A stretch of 12,695 nt of DNA from Roseovarius sp. (GTDB taxonomy: Bacteria > Pseudomonadota > Alphaproteobacteria > Rhodobacterales > Rhodobacteraceae), in contig JAASSQ010000066.1 of the NCBI GenBank assembly GCA_021767845.1, positions 1 to 12,695 of the forward strand, written 5' to 3'. The notes beneath the pieces are model-generated. The model made no database searches. It saw nothing but the letters and a program-made list of their open reading frames with translations, and had not been told where the DNA came from. Position 1 is the stretch's first letter. Every line of letters starts with the position of its first letter. The position numbers and the translations under genes are program-made. Below are positions 5,884-12,695 of this stretch, in pieces.

Positions 5884-7833
5884 TCAGTCCAGCGCGCGGA
5901 CCATCGGGCTGTCGGTGACTGCCCATGTCCCGGCCTCTATCTGTTCGCCGTCGCGGAAGGCCACATAGCTGCGTGGCCCGAAATAGCGCAGTTGCGCCAA
6001 GGGGCCGTCGAGCCCCTCTGCCGTGTCGGCGGAGATGAAGAGAACCACGTCCCCCGATTTGCGCCGTTCGATCCAGGCCCGCGCCGTGCCGGTATCGGCG
6101 GGCCAGGGGCGGGGATCGGCGATCAGCTTGTCGCGCATCCCGGCCACCGCGCCGGTGTCCCCGATCACCACCAGCGCCGCCCGGTCCTCCAGCGTGTCGC
6201 GCTTGGAGGCGGGCAGGCCCGCCGCCCCGAAAAGCCGCCCCAGCAGGCGGTCCGCGGCGGCCTGCATGTCGTCCGGGCCGGGCGCGACCCAATGCGCGGC
6301 ATCCTCGGCGCGGAAAAGGTCGGCAAAGCCGGGCGCGGTCTCGCCGGGCAGAAGCTGGCGGGCGAGATCGAAGCCGGGATCGAGGGACACCGACAGCGGC
6401 GCGGCCCGTGTGGTGATCGTGGCCGTGGTCGCGGGGCGGTCGAGCGTGATCTCATGGGTTTCCGGCCCCTGCGCCGTGTTGACCCGCAGCGGGACGGTCA
6501 GGCGCCAGGCGGGTGCGCTTTGCCGTATGGTCACGCGCAGGGCGCGGTCGCCGGTGCGGGCGGCCTCTGCAAGCGACAGGCGCGGCAACCCGGCGCGATC
6601 GAGCCATTGATCGAAGAACCATGACAGATCACGCCCCGCGGCGTCCGTGAAGGCGGCTTGCAGGTCCGGCCATGCGGCGATGCCGCCGCGATGGGTGGCA
6701 TAGAACCGGCGGATCGCGTCGGAAAAGGCGGCCCCGCCGATCTCCGCGCGCAGCATGTGAAAGACCAGCGCGGCCTTGCCATAGCCCACGGCCTGCTGGC
6801 CGTCATGCGCCGAGGAGCGGAAGGCGCGGAGCGGCTTGTCGGCCTGCGCGGGCAGGTGGGCCAGGGCCTCGAGCCAGTCGAGCCGCATCTGCCGCGCCGC
6901 GCCATTGCCCGCATCCTGGGCAAGCGCGTGATCGGCCTGGTAGGTGGTCAGCCCCTCGGCCCAGTTGCCGCTGTCATAGTCCACGCCCACGGCATTGCCC
7001 CACCAGCTATGCAGCACCTCGTGGGCCAGCGACCGGCCGCGCATGTAGGGATGCCCCAGGATCGCGCGGCTGACATAGGTCAGCCCGGCAAAGCCGAGCC
7101 CCACCGGGATGGGCGCGGACACGACCGAGAACGAGTCGTAAGGATAGGGGCTGATCTGCTGCGCATAGCGCGCGACATAGCGGCCCGCGGCGTCCATGTA
7201 GCTTTGCGACAGATCGGCCTGCGCGGTCTCGAAATAGGTGCGCAGGATCAACTCGCCCGCCTTGCGTTGCGCGACGGTGTAGGGGCCGGCAAACAGCCCG
7301 AGATCCTGCGGCAGCCCGTCGAAGACGAAGCGCGACACGATCCGCCCCTCGGCCTGTGTTTGCGCGATCCGCGATCCCGTGGCGACCGCCCGGTGCGTGG
7401 CGGGCACGTCGAGCGAGATGCGGAACCTGTGCCGTGCGCGGTCGTCCAGCGGCAGCCACGCGGCCCCGATCAGGAAGCTGCCGGCGGGATCGGTGCCAAT
7501 GGCGCGCGGAGTGCCGTCAAGGTCGGGCAGGGTGCCCCGGAACGACAGGGTGAGAGATCGACCCGCGATCACCGCTGCAGGGATCGTGCGCGTGTCGGCA
7601 AGCGCCACCTGGGTGCCGCCGAGTTGCAGGCTTTCGGGGTTCAGCCAATCCTCGTCCGGCAGGGACACGTCGCCTTGCGGCTCTTCGATCGTGACGGCGC
7701 CGGTGATGGTGCCGGTCTCGGGCTCCCACGCCAGGTCGATGGCATAGCTGTGGTGGGCGCCGGCCTTCGCGGCGAGGGTGGCCAGCGCCCAAAGCGCGGC
7801 GGCAAGCAGAAGGGGCCGGATCGGGGCGGTCAA
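5884..7833 (-). CDS. Secreted M1-like zinc metallopeptidase
   Basis: The 649-residue protein carries zinc motif HEVLHSWWGN at residues 271-280 and the third ligand in NWAEG (Glu293), as in gluzincin M1 peptidases. Spacing between the motif's last His and that Glu is 17 residues rather than the usual 18. The exopeptidase GxMEN motif is replaced by VGLGFAGLTY, losing the Glu that binds a substrate N-terminus, so classic aminopeptidase activity is doubtful. The start is called at TTG (7833): AAGGAG lies 6 bases upstream and the protein then opens with a standard signal peptide (TAPIRPLLLAAALWAL, cleavage near AGA-HH). No ATG in the long open frame gives this. The protein is likely periplasmic or exported. 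The N-terminal beta domain precedes the catalytic domain; the last 250 residues are less familiar. Its substrate is unknown. Confidence 0.85.
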   Translation of the reverse strand: MTAPIRPLLLAAALWALATLAAKAGAHHSYAIDLAWEPETGTITGAVTIEEPQGDVSLPDEDWLNPESLQLGGTQVALADTRTIPAAVIAGRSLTLSFRGTLPDLDGTPRAIGTDPAGSFLIGAAWLPLDDRARHRFRISLDVPATHRAVATGSRIAQTQAEGRIVSRFVFDGLPQDLGLFAGPYTVAQRKAGELILRTYFETAQADLSQSYMDAAGRYVARYAQQISPYPYDSFSVVSAPIPVGLGFAGLTYVSRAILGHPYMRGRSLAHEVLHSWWGNAVGVDYDSGNWAEGLTTYQADHALAQDAGNGAARQMRLDWLEALAHLPAQADKPLRAFRSSAHDGQQAVGYGKAALVFHMLRAEIGGAAFSDAIRRFYATHRGGIAAWPDLQAAFTDAAGRDLSWFFDQWLDRAGLPRLSLAEAARTGDRALRVTIRQSAPAWRLTVPLRVNTAQGPETHEITLDRPATTATITTRAAPLSVSLDPGFDLARQLLPGETAPGFADLFRAEDAAHWVAPGPDDMQAAADRLLGRLFGAAGLPASKRDTLEDRAALVVIGDTGAVAGMRDKLIADPRPWPADTGTARAWIERRKSGDVVLFISADTAEGLDGPLAQLRYFGPRSYVAFRDGEQIEAGTWAVTDSPMVRALD

Positions 7834-7994
7834 GACGGGCTCCTTGGGTGAGCGGTGGTGAGACTCGATACTAGCCTGCGCGGCGCGTCCGTCCATCGCC
7901 GGAACACGGGTTTTCGCGCGCGGGTTGTGGCCGCGAGGCGCCGTTCGTCCGCGAATCGCATTGTGGCGCGCGGATGGCAGGCCGCCTGGGGTAT

Positions 7995-8037
7995 CGTTTC
8001 GAAAAACGTGCATTTCGAAGGCACATTTTTCGGAATG
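7995..8037. repeat. 43-base imperfect palindrome upstream of the peptidase gene
   Basis: Arms centred on TCG at 8015-8017 pair over about 20 positions, with two mismatches (8007/8025 and 8012/8020) and a few G-T pairs in the outer part. The inner 33 bases (8000-8032) have CGAAAAA and TTTTTCG at their ends. It lies about 160-200 bases upstream of the peptidase start. It could be a regulator site, a hairpin in an untranslated leader, or a remnant of a mobile element end. Confidence 0.55.
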
Positions 8038-8419
8038 TTTCCGATTGGTATCAAATGGATCGCGCTTATTGCCCGAAATGTGGCGAAAGTTGAACGAAAT
8101 ATTGACGGCTGGGTCGCCATTTTGATCAACTGGTCCACACGACACGACAGCTTCTGGACCGGGCCTTCTGGAAAGGTAAACGAGTAGGCAGGGTCGAGTG
8201 CCCCTGCAACGCGTGTGTCTTGGTGCCCGCCCGTGGACGGATGGTCAGGCTGATCGCGTATCAGCGCCGCGTAATCCACGGAGATGTGACGGTTTCGGTG
8301 CCCAGTCCGATTTCTGCCGTGCAAGCCCGGTGGAGGGGCGTTTCCGGTGTCAGTGCCCGCTATTTCGCGGTTCAGGGGTGTGTATAGATATGTCGGCCGT
8401 TCTGACCGACCAATTTATG

Positions 8420-8448
8420 GGCCGGCCGTCCTGTTGGGGCGGCCGGTC
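8420..8448 (-). terminator. Hairpin after the IclR gene
   Basis: A 13-bp stem with GC-rich arms (8420-8432 with 8436-8448, including a few G-T pairs) closes a 3-base loop 22 bases beyond the IclR stop. On the minus strand no U run follows, while on the plus strand TTGTGATT does, so it may act in either direction. Termination of the IclR transcript is the simplest reading. Confidence 0.5.
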
Positions 8449-8470
8449 TTGTGATTCCTCCCCGGTCCGG

Positions 8471-9271
8471 TCACGCGGGCGGCGCGACCGCCTCGGACGG
8501 GGGCAGGCCGCCCAGCTGGTCGGTCAGGTCCATCGCGGCTGTCTTTACCACCTTGCCGATGGCCGCGATCTTGTCATCGGGCAGACGCGCGGCCAGCCCC
8601 GAGACCGAGATCGCGCAGGCCGGCTCGCCATGCGGTGACCAGACGACCGCCGCGACGCAACGCAGGCCGGTCACGTGTTCCTCGTCGTCCAGCGCATAAC
8701 CGCGGGTGCGGATCCGCGCGATGTCCTGCATCGCGGTGTCCAGGCCGCGATGGGAGCGACCGGTGAGGGGCCGGAACCCGGTGCGCGCGGCGAAAGCGGC
8801 GATATCGGCATCCGTCCAGGTGGCCAGGATCGCCTTGCCCATGCCCGAGCAGAAGGCCGGCACCCGTCCGCCGGGGGGCGAGATGGCGCGCATGATCTCG
8901 CGGCTTTCCACCTGGCTGATCGTCACCAGCTCGTCATTGTCGAGAATGCCCAGATTGGCGGTTTCGCGGGTCACGTCGCGCAAACGCCGCAGGAAGGGCA
9001 GGGCGGGGGCCACAAAATTGTGCCGCCGCCCGAAGGCGGCGCCCACGGCAAAGGCCTCGCGGCCCACATGCCACAGGGCGCGGTCGGGTTCGAACTGGGC
9101 GAAGCCCTGCAATTCCAGCGTGGTCAGCAGGCGATGGGTGGTCGAAACCGCAAGCTCCGCCTGGCGCGCGATATCGCTGACGCGCAGGCCCTCGTCATGG
9201 CGGCTGAGGATTTTCAGCAGGCCAAGCGCGCGGGTGACGGATTGGACGCCCTCGGTTTTCTGTCCGCTCAT
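8471..9271 (-). CDS. IclR-family transcriptional regulator, divergent from glcB
   Basis: The 266-residue protein has an N-terminal winged helix-turn-helix at about residues 8-70 (VQSVTRALGLLKILSRHDEG, with helix SDIARQAELAVSTTHRLLTTL) and a C-terminal IclR effector domain with VESREIMRAISPPGGRVPAFCSGMGKAIL, then GYALDDEEHVTGLRCVAA and ISVSGLAARL. Family members bind small acids; several, such as AllR and BhcR, respond to glyoxylate. Its divergent position beside malate synthase G makes glyoxylate or glycolate a reasonable effector here, but this is inference. The start at 9271 (MSGQKTEG) is preferred over an ATG at 9310, which lies inside the palindromes and would add 13 residues not seen in the family. 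It probably controls itself and glcB through the shared 96-base intergenic region. Confidence 0.88.
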   Translation of the reverse strand: MSGQKTEGVQSVTRALGLLKILSRHDEGLRVSDIARQAELAVSTTHRLLTTLELQGFAQFEPDRALWHVGREAFAVGAAFGRRHNFVAPALPFLRRLRDVTRETANLGILDNDELVTISQVESREIMRAISPPGGRVPAFCSGMGKAILATWTDADIAAFAARTGFRPLTGRSHRGLDTAMQDIARIRTRGYALDDEEHVTGLRCVAAVVWSPHGEPACAISVSGLAARLPDDKIAAIGKVVKTAAMDLTDQLGGLPPSEAVAPPA

Positions 9272-9281
9272 TCGGCATACC

Positions 9282-9310
9282 TTTCCATACAATGGAAAAC
9301 ATTTTTCCAT
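9282..9310. promoter_or_regulatory. Triple half-site IclR operator candidate
   Basis: Two overlapping perfect palindromes share one arm: TTTCCAT (9282-9288) pairs with ATGGAAA (9292-9298) across ACA, and ATGGAAAA (9292-9299) pairs with TTTTCCAT (9303-9310) across CAT. GGAAA/TTTCC half-sites are typical of IclR-family operators. The site begins 10 bases upstream of the IclR start and ends 57 bases before glcB. Confidence 0.7.
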
Positions 9311-9312
9311 TT

Positions 9313-9342
9313 CTTACAAGTTTTCCGGCGCTGCGCTAGGTC
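9313..9342 (+). promoter_or_regulatory. Weak promoter candidate for glcB
   Basis: CTTACA (9313-9318) and TAGGTC (9337-9342) have an 18-base spacing and lie directly downstream of the operator candidate, 25 bases before the glcB start. Both hexamers are poor matches to consensus, so this is tentative. Confidence 0.3.
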
Positions 9343-9367
9343 CACATCAAAGAAATGGAGGATGGAG

Positions 9368-11497
9368 ATGACCGCTTACGTAAATCGCCAGGGCCTGTCG
9401 GTGGCAGAGCCCCTGGCCAAGCTGATCGAAGATGAAATCCTGCTGGATATCGCGCCCGATGCCTTCTGGTCGGGCTATGCCGCGCTGCTGCGCGACCTGG
9501 CCCCGGTCAATGCCGGGCTGCTGGACAAGCGCGCGAAGATGCAGCGCCAGATCGACGAATGGCACAAGGCCCGGCAGGGCAAGCCGTTCGATGCCGAGGC
9601 TTATCGCGATTTCCTGTCCGAGATCGGATACCTGGAACCCGAACCCGAGCCCTTCTCGGTCACCACCGAGAACGTGGACCCCGAGATCGCCAGCGTGGCC
9701 GGCCCGCAGCTGGTCGTGCCGGTGATGAACGCGCGTTTCGCGTTGAACGCGGCCAATGCGCGCTGGGGCTCGCTTTACGATGCGCTTTACGGCACCGACG
9801 CGATCGAGGGCGAAGCCGAAGGGCCGGGCTATGATCCGAAGCGCGGCGCCAAGGTGATCGGCTGGGCTCGCGCCCACATGGACAGCGTCGTGCCGCTTGC
9901 AAAAGGGGCCTGGGCCGATGTCGAGGCGCTGAAGGTGGCCGACGGTGCGCTGCTGGTCACGACCGGCGGGGAAAAGACCGCGCTGGCCGACCCGGCGCAG
10001 TTCGCGGGCTACACCGAGGGCGGCAACATCTTCCTGCGGGCCAATGGCCTGCTGATCGAGGTGGTGATCGACCGCGCCTCGCCCATCGGCAAGGACGACC
10101 CGGCCGGGATTGCCGATATTCGCCTGGAAAGCGCGCTGACCGCGATCCAGGATTGCGAGGATTCGGTGGCGGCCGTGGATGCCGAGGACAAATGCGTGGT
10201 CTATGCCAATTGGCTGGGCCTGATGCGCGGCGATCTGGAAGAAAGCTTCGAGAAGGGCGGCAAGACCATGACCCGCCGCCTGAACCCGGATGTCGAATTC
10301 CTCGACCCGCAGGGCAAGCCGGTGACCCATCCGGGCCGCGCGCTGATGCTGGTGCGCAACGTCGGCCACCTGATGACCACCGATGCGGTGCTGCTGGACG
10401 GCAAGGAAACGCCCGAAGGGATGCTGGATGCCGCCGTCACCGTGGCCGCCGCCATGCATGACCTGAGAAAGAGCGGGCCGCGCAATTCGCGCGCCGGGTC
10501 GATCTACGTGGTCAAGCCCAAGATGCACGGCCCCGAGGAAGTGGCCTTTACCGATACGCTCTATGGCCGGGTCGAAGACCTTCTTGGCCTGCCGCGCCAC
10601 ACCGTGAAGATCGGCGTGATGGACGAGGAGCGGCGGACCTCGGCCAACCTGCTGGCCTGCATCAAGGCGGTGAAGGACCGCTGCGTCTTCATCAACACCG
10701 GCTTCCTGGATCGCACCGGCGACGAGATCCATACCTCGATGCAGGCCGGTCCGGTGGTGCCCAAGGGCGAGATGCAGAAGGAACCGTGGCTGGCGGCCTA
10801 CGAGGCGGGCAACGTCGATGCGGGGCTGGCCGCCGGAATGGCCGGCAAGGGCCAGATCGGCAAGGGCATGTGGGCCAAGCCCGACGCGATGGCCGAAATG
10901 CTGGAGGTCAAGATCGGCCATCCCAAGGCCGGCGCCAACACCGCCTGGGTGCCGTCGCCCACCGCCGCCACGCTCCATGCCACGCATTACCACCAGGTGA
11001 ACGTGGCCGCATTGCAGGAGGAGATGAAAACCCGCGAGAAGGCCTCGCGCGAGGACCTGCTGACTCCGCCGCTGATGACCGGCCGCAACCTGTCGGATGA
11101 AGAGGTGCGCCGCGAACTGGACAATTCCTGCCAGTCGATCCTGGGCTATGTCGTGCGCTGGGTCGATCAGGGGATCGGCTGCTCCAAGGTGCCCGACATC
11201 AACGATGTCGCCCTGATGGAGGATCGCGCGACGCTGCGGATCTCGTCGCAATACCTGGCCAACTGGCTGCTGCACGGGATCTGCACGGCGGACGAGGTCG
11301 AGGCTTCGCTGCGCCGGATGGCGCCCAAGGTCGATGCGCAGAACGCCCATGACCCCGCCTATCGCCCCATGGCGCCCGATTTCGACGGGCCGGCCTTCCG
11401 GGCGGCGCATGACCTGATTTTCAAGGGGGCGCTTCAGCCCTCGGGCTATACCGAACCGCTGCTGCACGCGGCACGCCGCGCCGCAAAGGCCGCTTGA
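9368..11497 (+). CDS. glcB: Malate synthase G
   Basis: The 709-residue enzyme condenses glyoxylate with acetyl-CoA to malate in the cytoplasm; the E. coli enzyme has 723 residues. Family hallmarks are present in order: RALMLVRNVGHLM (with the active-site Arg), YVVKPKMHGPEEVAF and GVMDEERRT (acidic residues holding magnesium), PSPTAATLHATHYHQV, LGYVVRWVDQGIGCSKVPDI (the Cys known to oxidise, residue 605), and ALMEDRATLRISSQ with the catalytic Asp at residue 619. The C-terminal YTEPLLHA is also typical. The start at 9368 follows GGAGG at 9357-9361 by 6 bases; an in-frame ATG at 9362 overlaps that site and is less likely. It is the first gene of a unit with glcG and is divergent from an IclR regulator, which probably represses it when glyoxylate is absent. 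Confidence 0.97.
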   Translation: MTAYVNRQGLSVAEPLAKLIEDEILLDIAPDAFWSGYAALLRDLAPVNAGLLDKRAKMQRQIDEWHKARQGKPFDAEAYRDFLSEIGYLEPEPEPFSVTTENVDPEIASVAGPQLVVPVMNARFALNAANARWGSLYDALYGTDAIEGEAEGPGYDPKRGAKVIGWARAHMDSVVPLAKGAWADVEALKVADGALLVTTGGEKTALADPAQFAGYTEGGNIFLRANGLLIEVVIDRASPIGKDDPAGIADIRLESALTAIQDCEDSVAAVDAEDKCVVYANWLGLMRGDLEESFEKGGKTMTRRLNPDVEFLDPQGKPVTHPGRALMLVRNVGHLMTTDAVLLDGKETPEGMLDAAVTVAAAMHDLRKSGPRNSRAGSIYVVKPKMHGPEEVAFTDTLYGRVEDLLGLPRHTVKIGVMDEERRTSANLLACIKAVKDRCVFINTGFLDRTGDEIHTSMQAGPVVPKGEMQKEPWLAAYEAGNVDAGLAAGMAGKGQIGKGMWAKPDAMAEMLEVKIGHPKAGANTAWVPSPTAATLHATHYHQVNVAALQEEMKTREKASREDLLTPPLMTGRNLSDEEVRRELDNSCQSILGYVVRWVDQGIGCSKVPDINDVALMEDRATLRISSQYLANWLLHGICTADEVEASLRRMAPKVDAQNAHDPAYRPMAPDFDGPAFRAAHDLIFKGALQPSGYTEPLLHAARRAAKAA

Positions 11498-11510
11498 GGA
11501 GGACCAAAGT

Positions 11511-11936
11511 ATGATGACGATCAACAGGCTCGATCTGGACGATGCCCGCGTGCTGCTGGCCGGGGCGCGCGCCAAGGCCGACGATATCGGGGTGCCGATG
11601 TGCATCGCGATCACCGACGAGGGCGGCAATCTGGTTGCCTTCGAGCGGATGGATGGTGGCAAGGTCACGTCGATCACCATTGCCATCGACAAGAGCTTCA
11701 CCGCCTCGGGCGCCAGGAAGGCGACCCATGAATATGGCGAGGTCAGCCAGCCCGGCGCGCCGGCCTACGGCATCGGCTCGGCCATCGGCGGGCGGCTGAT
11801 GGTGGTGGGCGGCGGCCTGCCCGTGGTGGTGGATGGCGAGGTCGTGGGCGGCATCGGCGTCAGCTCGGGCACGCCCGCGCAGGACCGCGAGGTGGCCGAG
11901 GCCGGCATCGCGGCCTTCCTCGCCGCCCGCGGCTGA
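11511..11936 (+). CDS. glcG: GlcG/HbpS-family protein
   Basis: The 141-residue protein belongs to the GlcG/HbpS family (Pfam haem-degrading domain). Characteristic segments are CIAITDEGGNLVAFERMDG in the first half, a GGLPVVVDGEVVGGIGVS strand pair, and the closing SSGTPAQDREVAEAGIAAF. Family members include haem-binding HbpS and GlcG of the E. coli glycolate locus, whose biochemical role is not settled. It starts 13 bases after the glcB stop with AGGAGG at 11497-11502 overlapping that stop, 8 bases before the ATG, so the two are cotranscribed and probably coupled. The order glcB-glcG is the reverse of E. coli, and the glycolate oxidase subunits GlcD, GlcE and GlcF are not in the window. A terminator follows directly. 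Confidence 0.92.
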   Translation: MMTINRLDLDDARVLLAGARAKADDIGVPMCIAITDEGGNLVAFERMDGGKVTSITIAIDKSFTASGARKATHEYGEVSQPGAPAYGIGSAIGGRLMVVGGGLPVVVDGEVVGGIGVSSGTPAQDREVAEAGIAAFLAARG

Positions 11937-11959
11937 GCCGCCTCATGCGTGACACCGAG

Positions 11960-11993
11960 ACCGGGCGCGGCAGGACAGCCGCGCCCGGTTTTT
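11960..11993 (+). terminator. Strong intrinsic terminator after glcG
   Basis: A perfect 12-bp stem (11960-11971 with 11978-11989) closes a 6-base loop and runs directly into TTTTT (11989-11993), 24 bases after the glcG stop. It is the clearest terminator in the window and closes the glcB-glcG unit. Confidence 0.93.
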
Positions 11994-11995
11994 GT

Positions 11996-12006
11996 GGGGG
12001 GGGGGG
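11996..12006 (+). repeat. G11 homopolymer
   Basis: Eleven consecutive G residues follow the terminator almost directly, with no gene across them. It is a likely site of length variation or sequencing error, and it marks the point where sequence character begins to change. Confidence 0.9.
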
Positions 12007-12035
12007 CGTGGGGGCTGCTCGGGCGGGTCATGCGG

Positions 12036-12048
12036 CCTTTGGCGGAGG
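12036..12048 (+). repeat. 13-bp direct repeat, left copy
   Basis: CCTTTGGCGGAGG occurs here and again at 12683-12695, the last bases of the window. The copies flank the AT-richer stretch that holds the orphan membrane protein gene. The match could extend beyond the window edge. Confidence 0.55.
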
Positions 12049-12174
12049 AGGTGGCTTTTTATGGGCTTAAAACTGAAACCAGGACATCGGATGGCTCTCG
12101 CACAGGTTCACTTTCGTTACCAAGCGAATCCATTCGCCATTCTAGCCCAGTATTGAATGTGCTAATGGAATTTC

Positions 12175-12504
12175 ATGGACGCTGGCATCATACCGCTGGT
12201 CATTGTGCTGGGCCTGTTGGCCTTGTTTCTGGGCCTGTTTTTGTTTGGCTTGGCTCTTCGAGGTGGCGCCTTCTTATTCTTTTGGGCTTTGGAGCAAGGC
12301 TTCATAGGCGTGGCTGCATACTTTGCAGCCTGGGTTTTCTTGTTGCCGCTGATGGCGACCGTCTCAATCGGGTTAGGAATTGGGCTTAAGACTCTTGAAC
12401 GCCGCGAAATTCAAGACAAAAACCGAGTTGAAAAGGGGGTGCCGCCAAGGAGCCCCGACGCACATTACAGGTGGGCAAATCGGTTGCCGCCATACGACGA
12501 TTGA
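12175..12504 (+). CDS. Small orphan membrane protein, 109 aa
   Basis: The protein has two or three hydrophobic helices: about residues 5-36 (IIPLVIVLGLLALFLGLFLFG and on, possibly two short helices) and about 45-70 (FIGVAAYFAAWVFLLPLMAT), then a basic hydrophilic tail (LKTLERREIQDKNRVEKG) ending in PPYDD. I do not recognise the family. The binding site is poor (GGAA at 12167-12170, 4 bases from the ATG). Codon use and base composition are visibly less GC-rich than in every gene to its left, which suggests recent acquisition. It lies alone, with no recognisable partner within the window. The long clean hydrophobic pattern supports a real gene, but its start and function are uncertain. Confidence 0.6.
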   Translation: MDAGIIPLVIVLGLLALFLGLFLFGLALRGGAFLFFWALEQGFIGVAAYFAAWVFLLPLMATVSIGLGIGLKTLERREIQDKNRVEKGVPPRSPDAHYRWANRLPPYDD

Positions 12505-12682
12505 CCCAAGAAGGAGATTGTCTACCAACGCAGCGCAATCATCTTCCAAAAACAAGACCACTTTGCCGACCAGCGCGCGGGGCACCTTGGAGGATCCAAG
12601 CCAGATATTGCGTGGGTTTTAATGTGGGAAGCGGGCGCGGCGGTTTACGCCAAGTGAATCAAGTCGCTGGAATATGTGATGC
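12505..12682 (+). other. AT-richer tail with an open frame lacking a standard start
   Basis: Directly after the TGA of the orphan gene the same frame stays open for 50 codons to TGA at 12655-12657. AAGGAG stands at 12511-12516 but is followed at once by ATT, with no ATG or GTG nearby. The predicted peptide (IVYQRSAIIFQKQDHFADQ and on) is protein-like but unrecognised. It may be a decayed gene, or the real end of the orphan protein if the TGA is an error. I see no other gene to the window end. Confidence 0.3.
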
Positions 12683-12695
12683 CCTTTGGCGGAGG
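12683..12695 (+). repeat. 13-bp direct repeat, right copy at window edge
   Basis: This is the second copy of CCTTTGGCGGAGG, 647 bases after the first. It ends exactly at the window limit, so its true length is unknown. Confidence 0.55.

Larger units (their letters stand above)
7834..8470. other. Gene-free stretch between metallopeptidase and IclR genes
   Basis: About 640 bases lie upstream of the minus-strand peptidase and downstream of the minus-strand IclR gene. Open frames here (for example a GTG-started plus frame from 8198 that runs on antisense into the IclR gene) have no recognisable protein, no consistent codon pattern and no good binding site. The part around 8000-8130 is visibly AT-richer than its surroundings and holds a long imperfect palindrome; it probably contains the peptidase promoter. 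I recognise no RNA gene. Confidence 0.6.

Noticed and set aside
8119..8128. TTGATCAA as a possible FNR site
   Set aside because: The FNR consensus has four bases between the half-sites; here they abut.
7834..8145. N-terminal extension of the metallopeptidase frame
   Set aside because: It is unlike a secreted protein start; the TTG at 7833 with its binding site and signal peptide is far better.
8198..8638. GTG-started plus frame ending inside the IclR gene; possible small RNA ending at the 8420-8448 hairpin
   Set aside because: Composition is not protein-like and it overlaps the IclR gene antisense. A TATAGA at 8383-8388 has no partner -35 box, and the hairpin is well placed to end the IclR transcript instead.
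9347..11701. 784-codon minus-strand frame opposite glcB
   Set aside because: It is His/Arg/Gly-rich shadow coding; malate synthase G on the plus strand explains the openness.
12060..12155. 31-codon ATG frame before the orphan membrane gene
   Set aside because: It is too short, with no family resemblance and no convincing binding site.
1..12695. CRISPR array, tRNA, rRNA or transposase
   Set aside because: No regularly spaced repeats, no cloverleaf-like sequence and no transposase-like frame were seen on either strand.

Overview
The window looks like chromosome from a GC-rich alphaproteobacterium, most likely Rhodobacteraceae. The grounds are strong G/C preference at third codon positions, the character of the proteins, and a gene order (EnuR-type regulator, TRAP transporter, universal stress protein) that I know from marine relatives such as Ruegeria pomeroyi. 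This is recognition by eye; no database search was possible.

Left edge (1-830): a remnant of an Amt ammonium transporter that keeps only its last membrane helices and tail, then a well-formed 56-residue single-helix membrane protein and a hairpin terminator.

Osmolyte block (933-5877, plus strand): a MocR/GntR regulator closely resembling EnuR, then a TRAP transporter (binding protein, small and large membrane subunits) and a UspA-type protein. The binding protein is gap-free colinear, as far as I can recall that sequence, with the ectoine-binding TeaA of Halomonas and keeps most of its pocket. The order matches the start of the enuR-uehABC-usp-eut cluster, but no ectoine-degrading eut genes follow: the usp gene runs straight into an oppositely oriented gene. 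The block therefore looks like a regulated ectoine/5-hydroxyectoine importer separated from, or without, its catabolic genes. A 16-bp palindrome beside a TTGACA box before uehA is the obvious operator candidate, and a strong hairpin separates the binding-protein gene from the membrane-subunit genes.

Middle (5884-8470): a secreted M1-like zinc metalloprotease on the minus strand, probably starting at TTG, with an altered exopeptidase motif. A gene-free stretch of about 640 bases follows, containing a 43-base imperfect palindrome.

Glyoxylate block (8471-11993): an IclR-family regulator divergent from glcB (malate synthase G) and glcG. Between the divergent genes lie two overlapping perfect palindromes made of three half-sites, the likely IclR operator. 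A strong intrinsic terminator closes the glcB-glcG unit. The block probably feeds glyoxylate into malate under control of the regulator.

Right edge (11994-12695): a G11 run, then visibly AT-richer DNA with a 109-residue orphan membrane protein, bracketed by a 13-bp direct repeat. This end has the look of acquired sequence.
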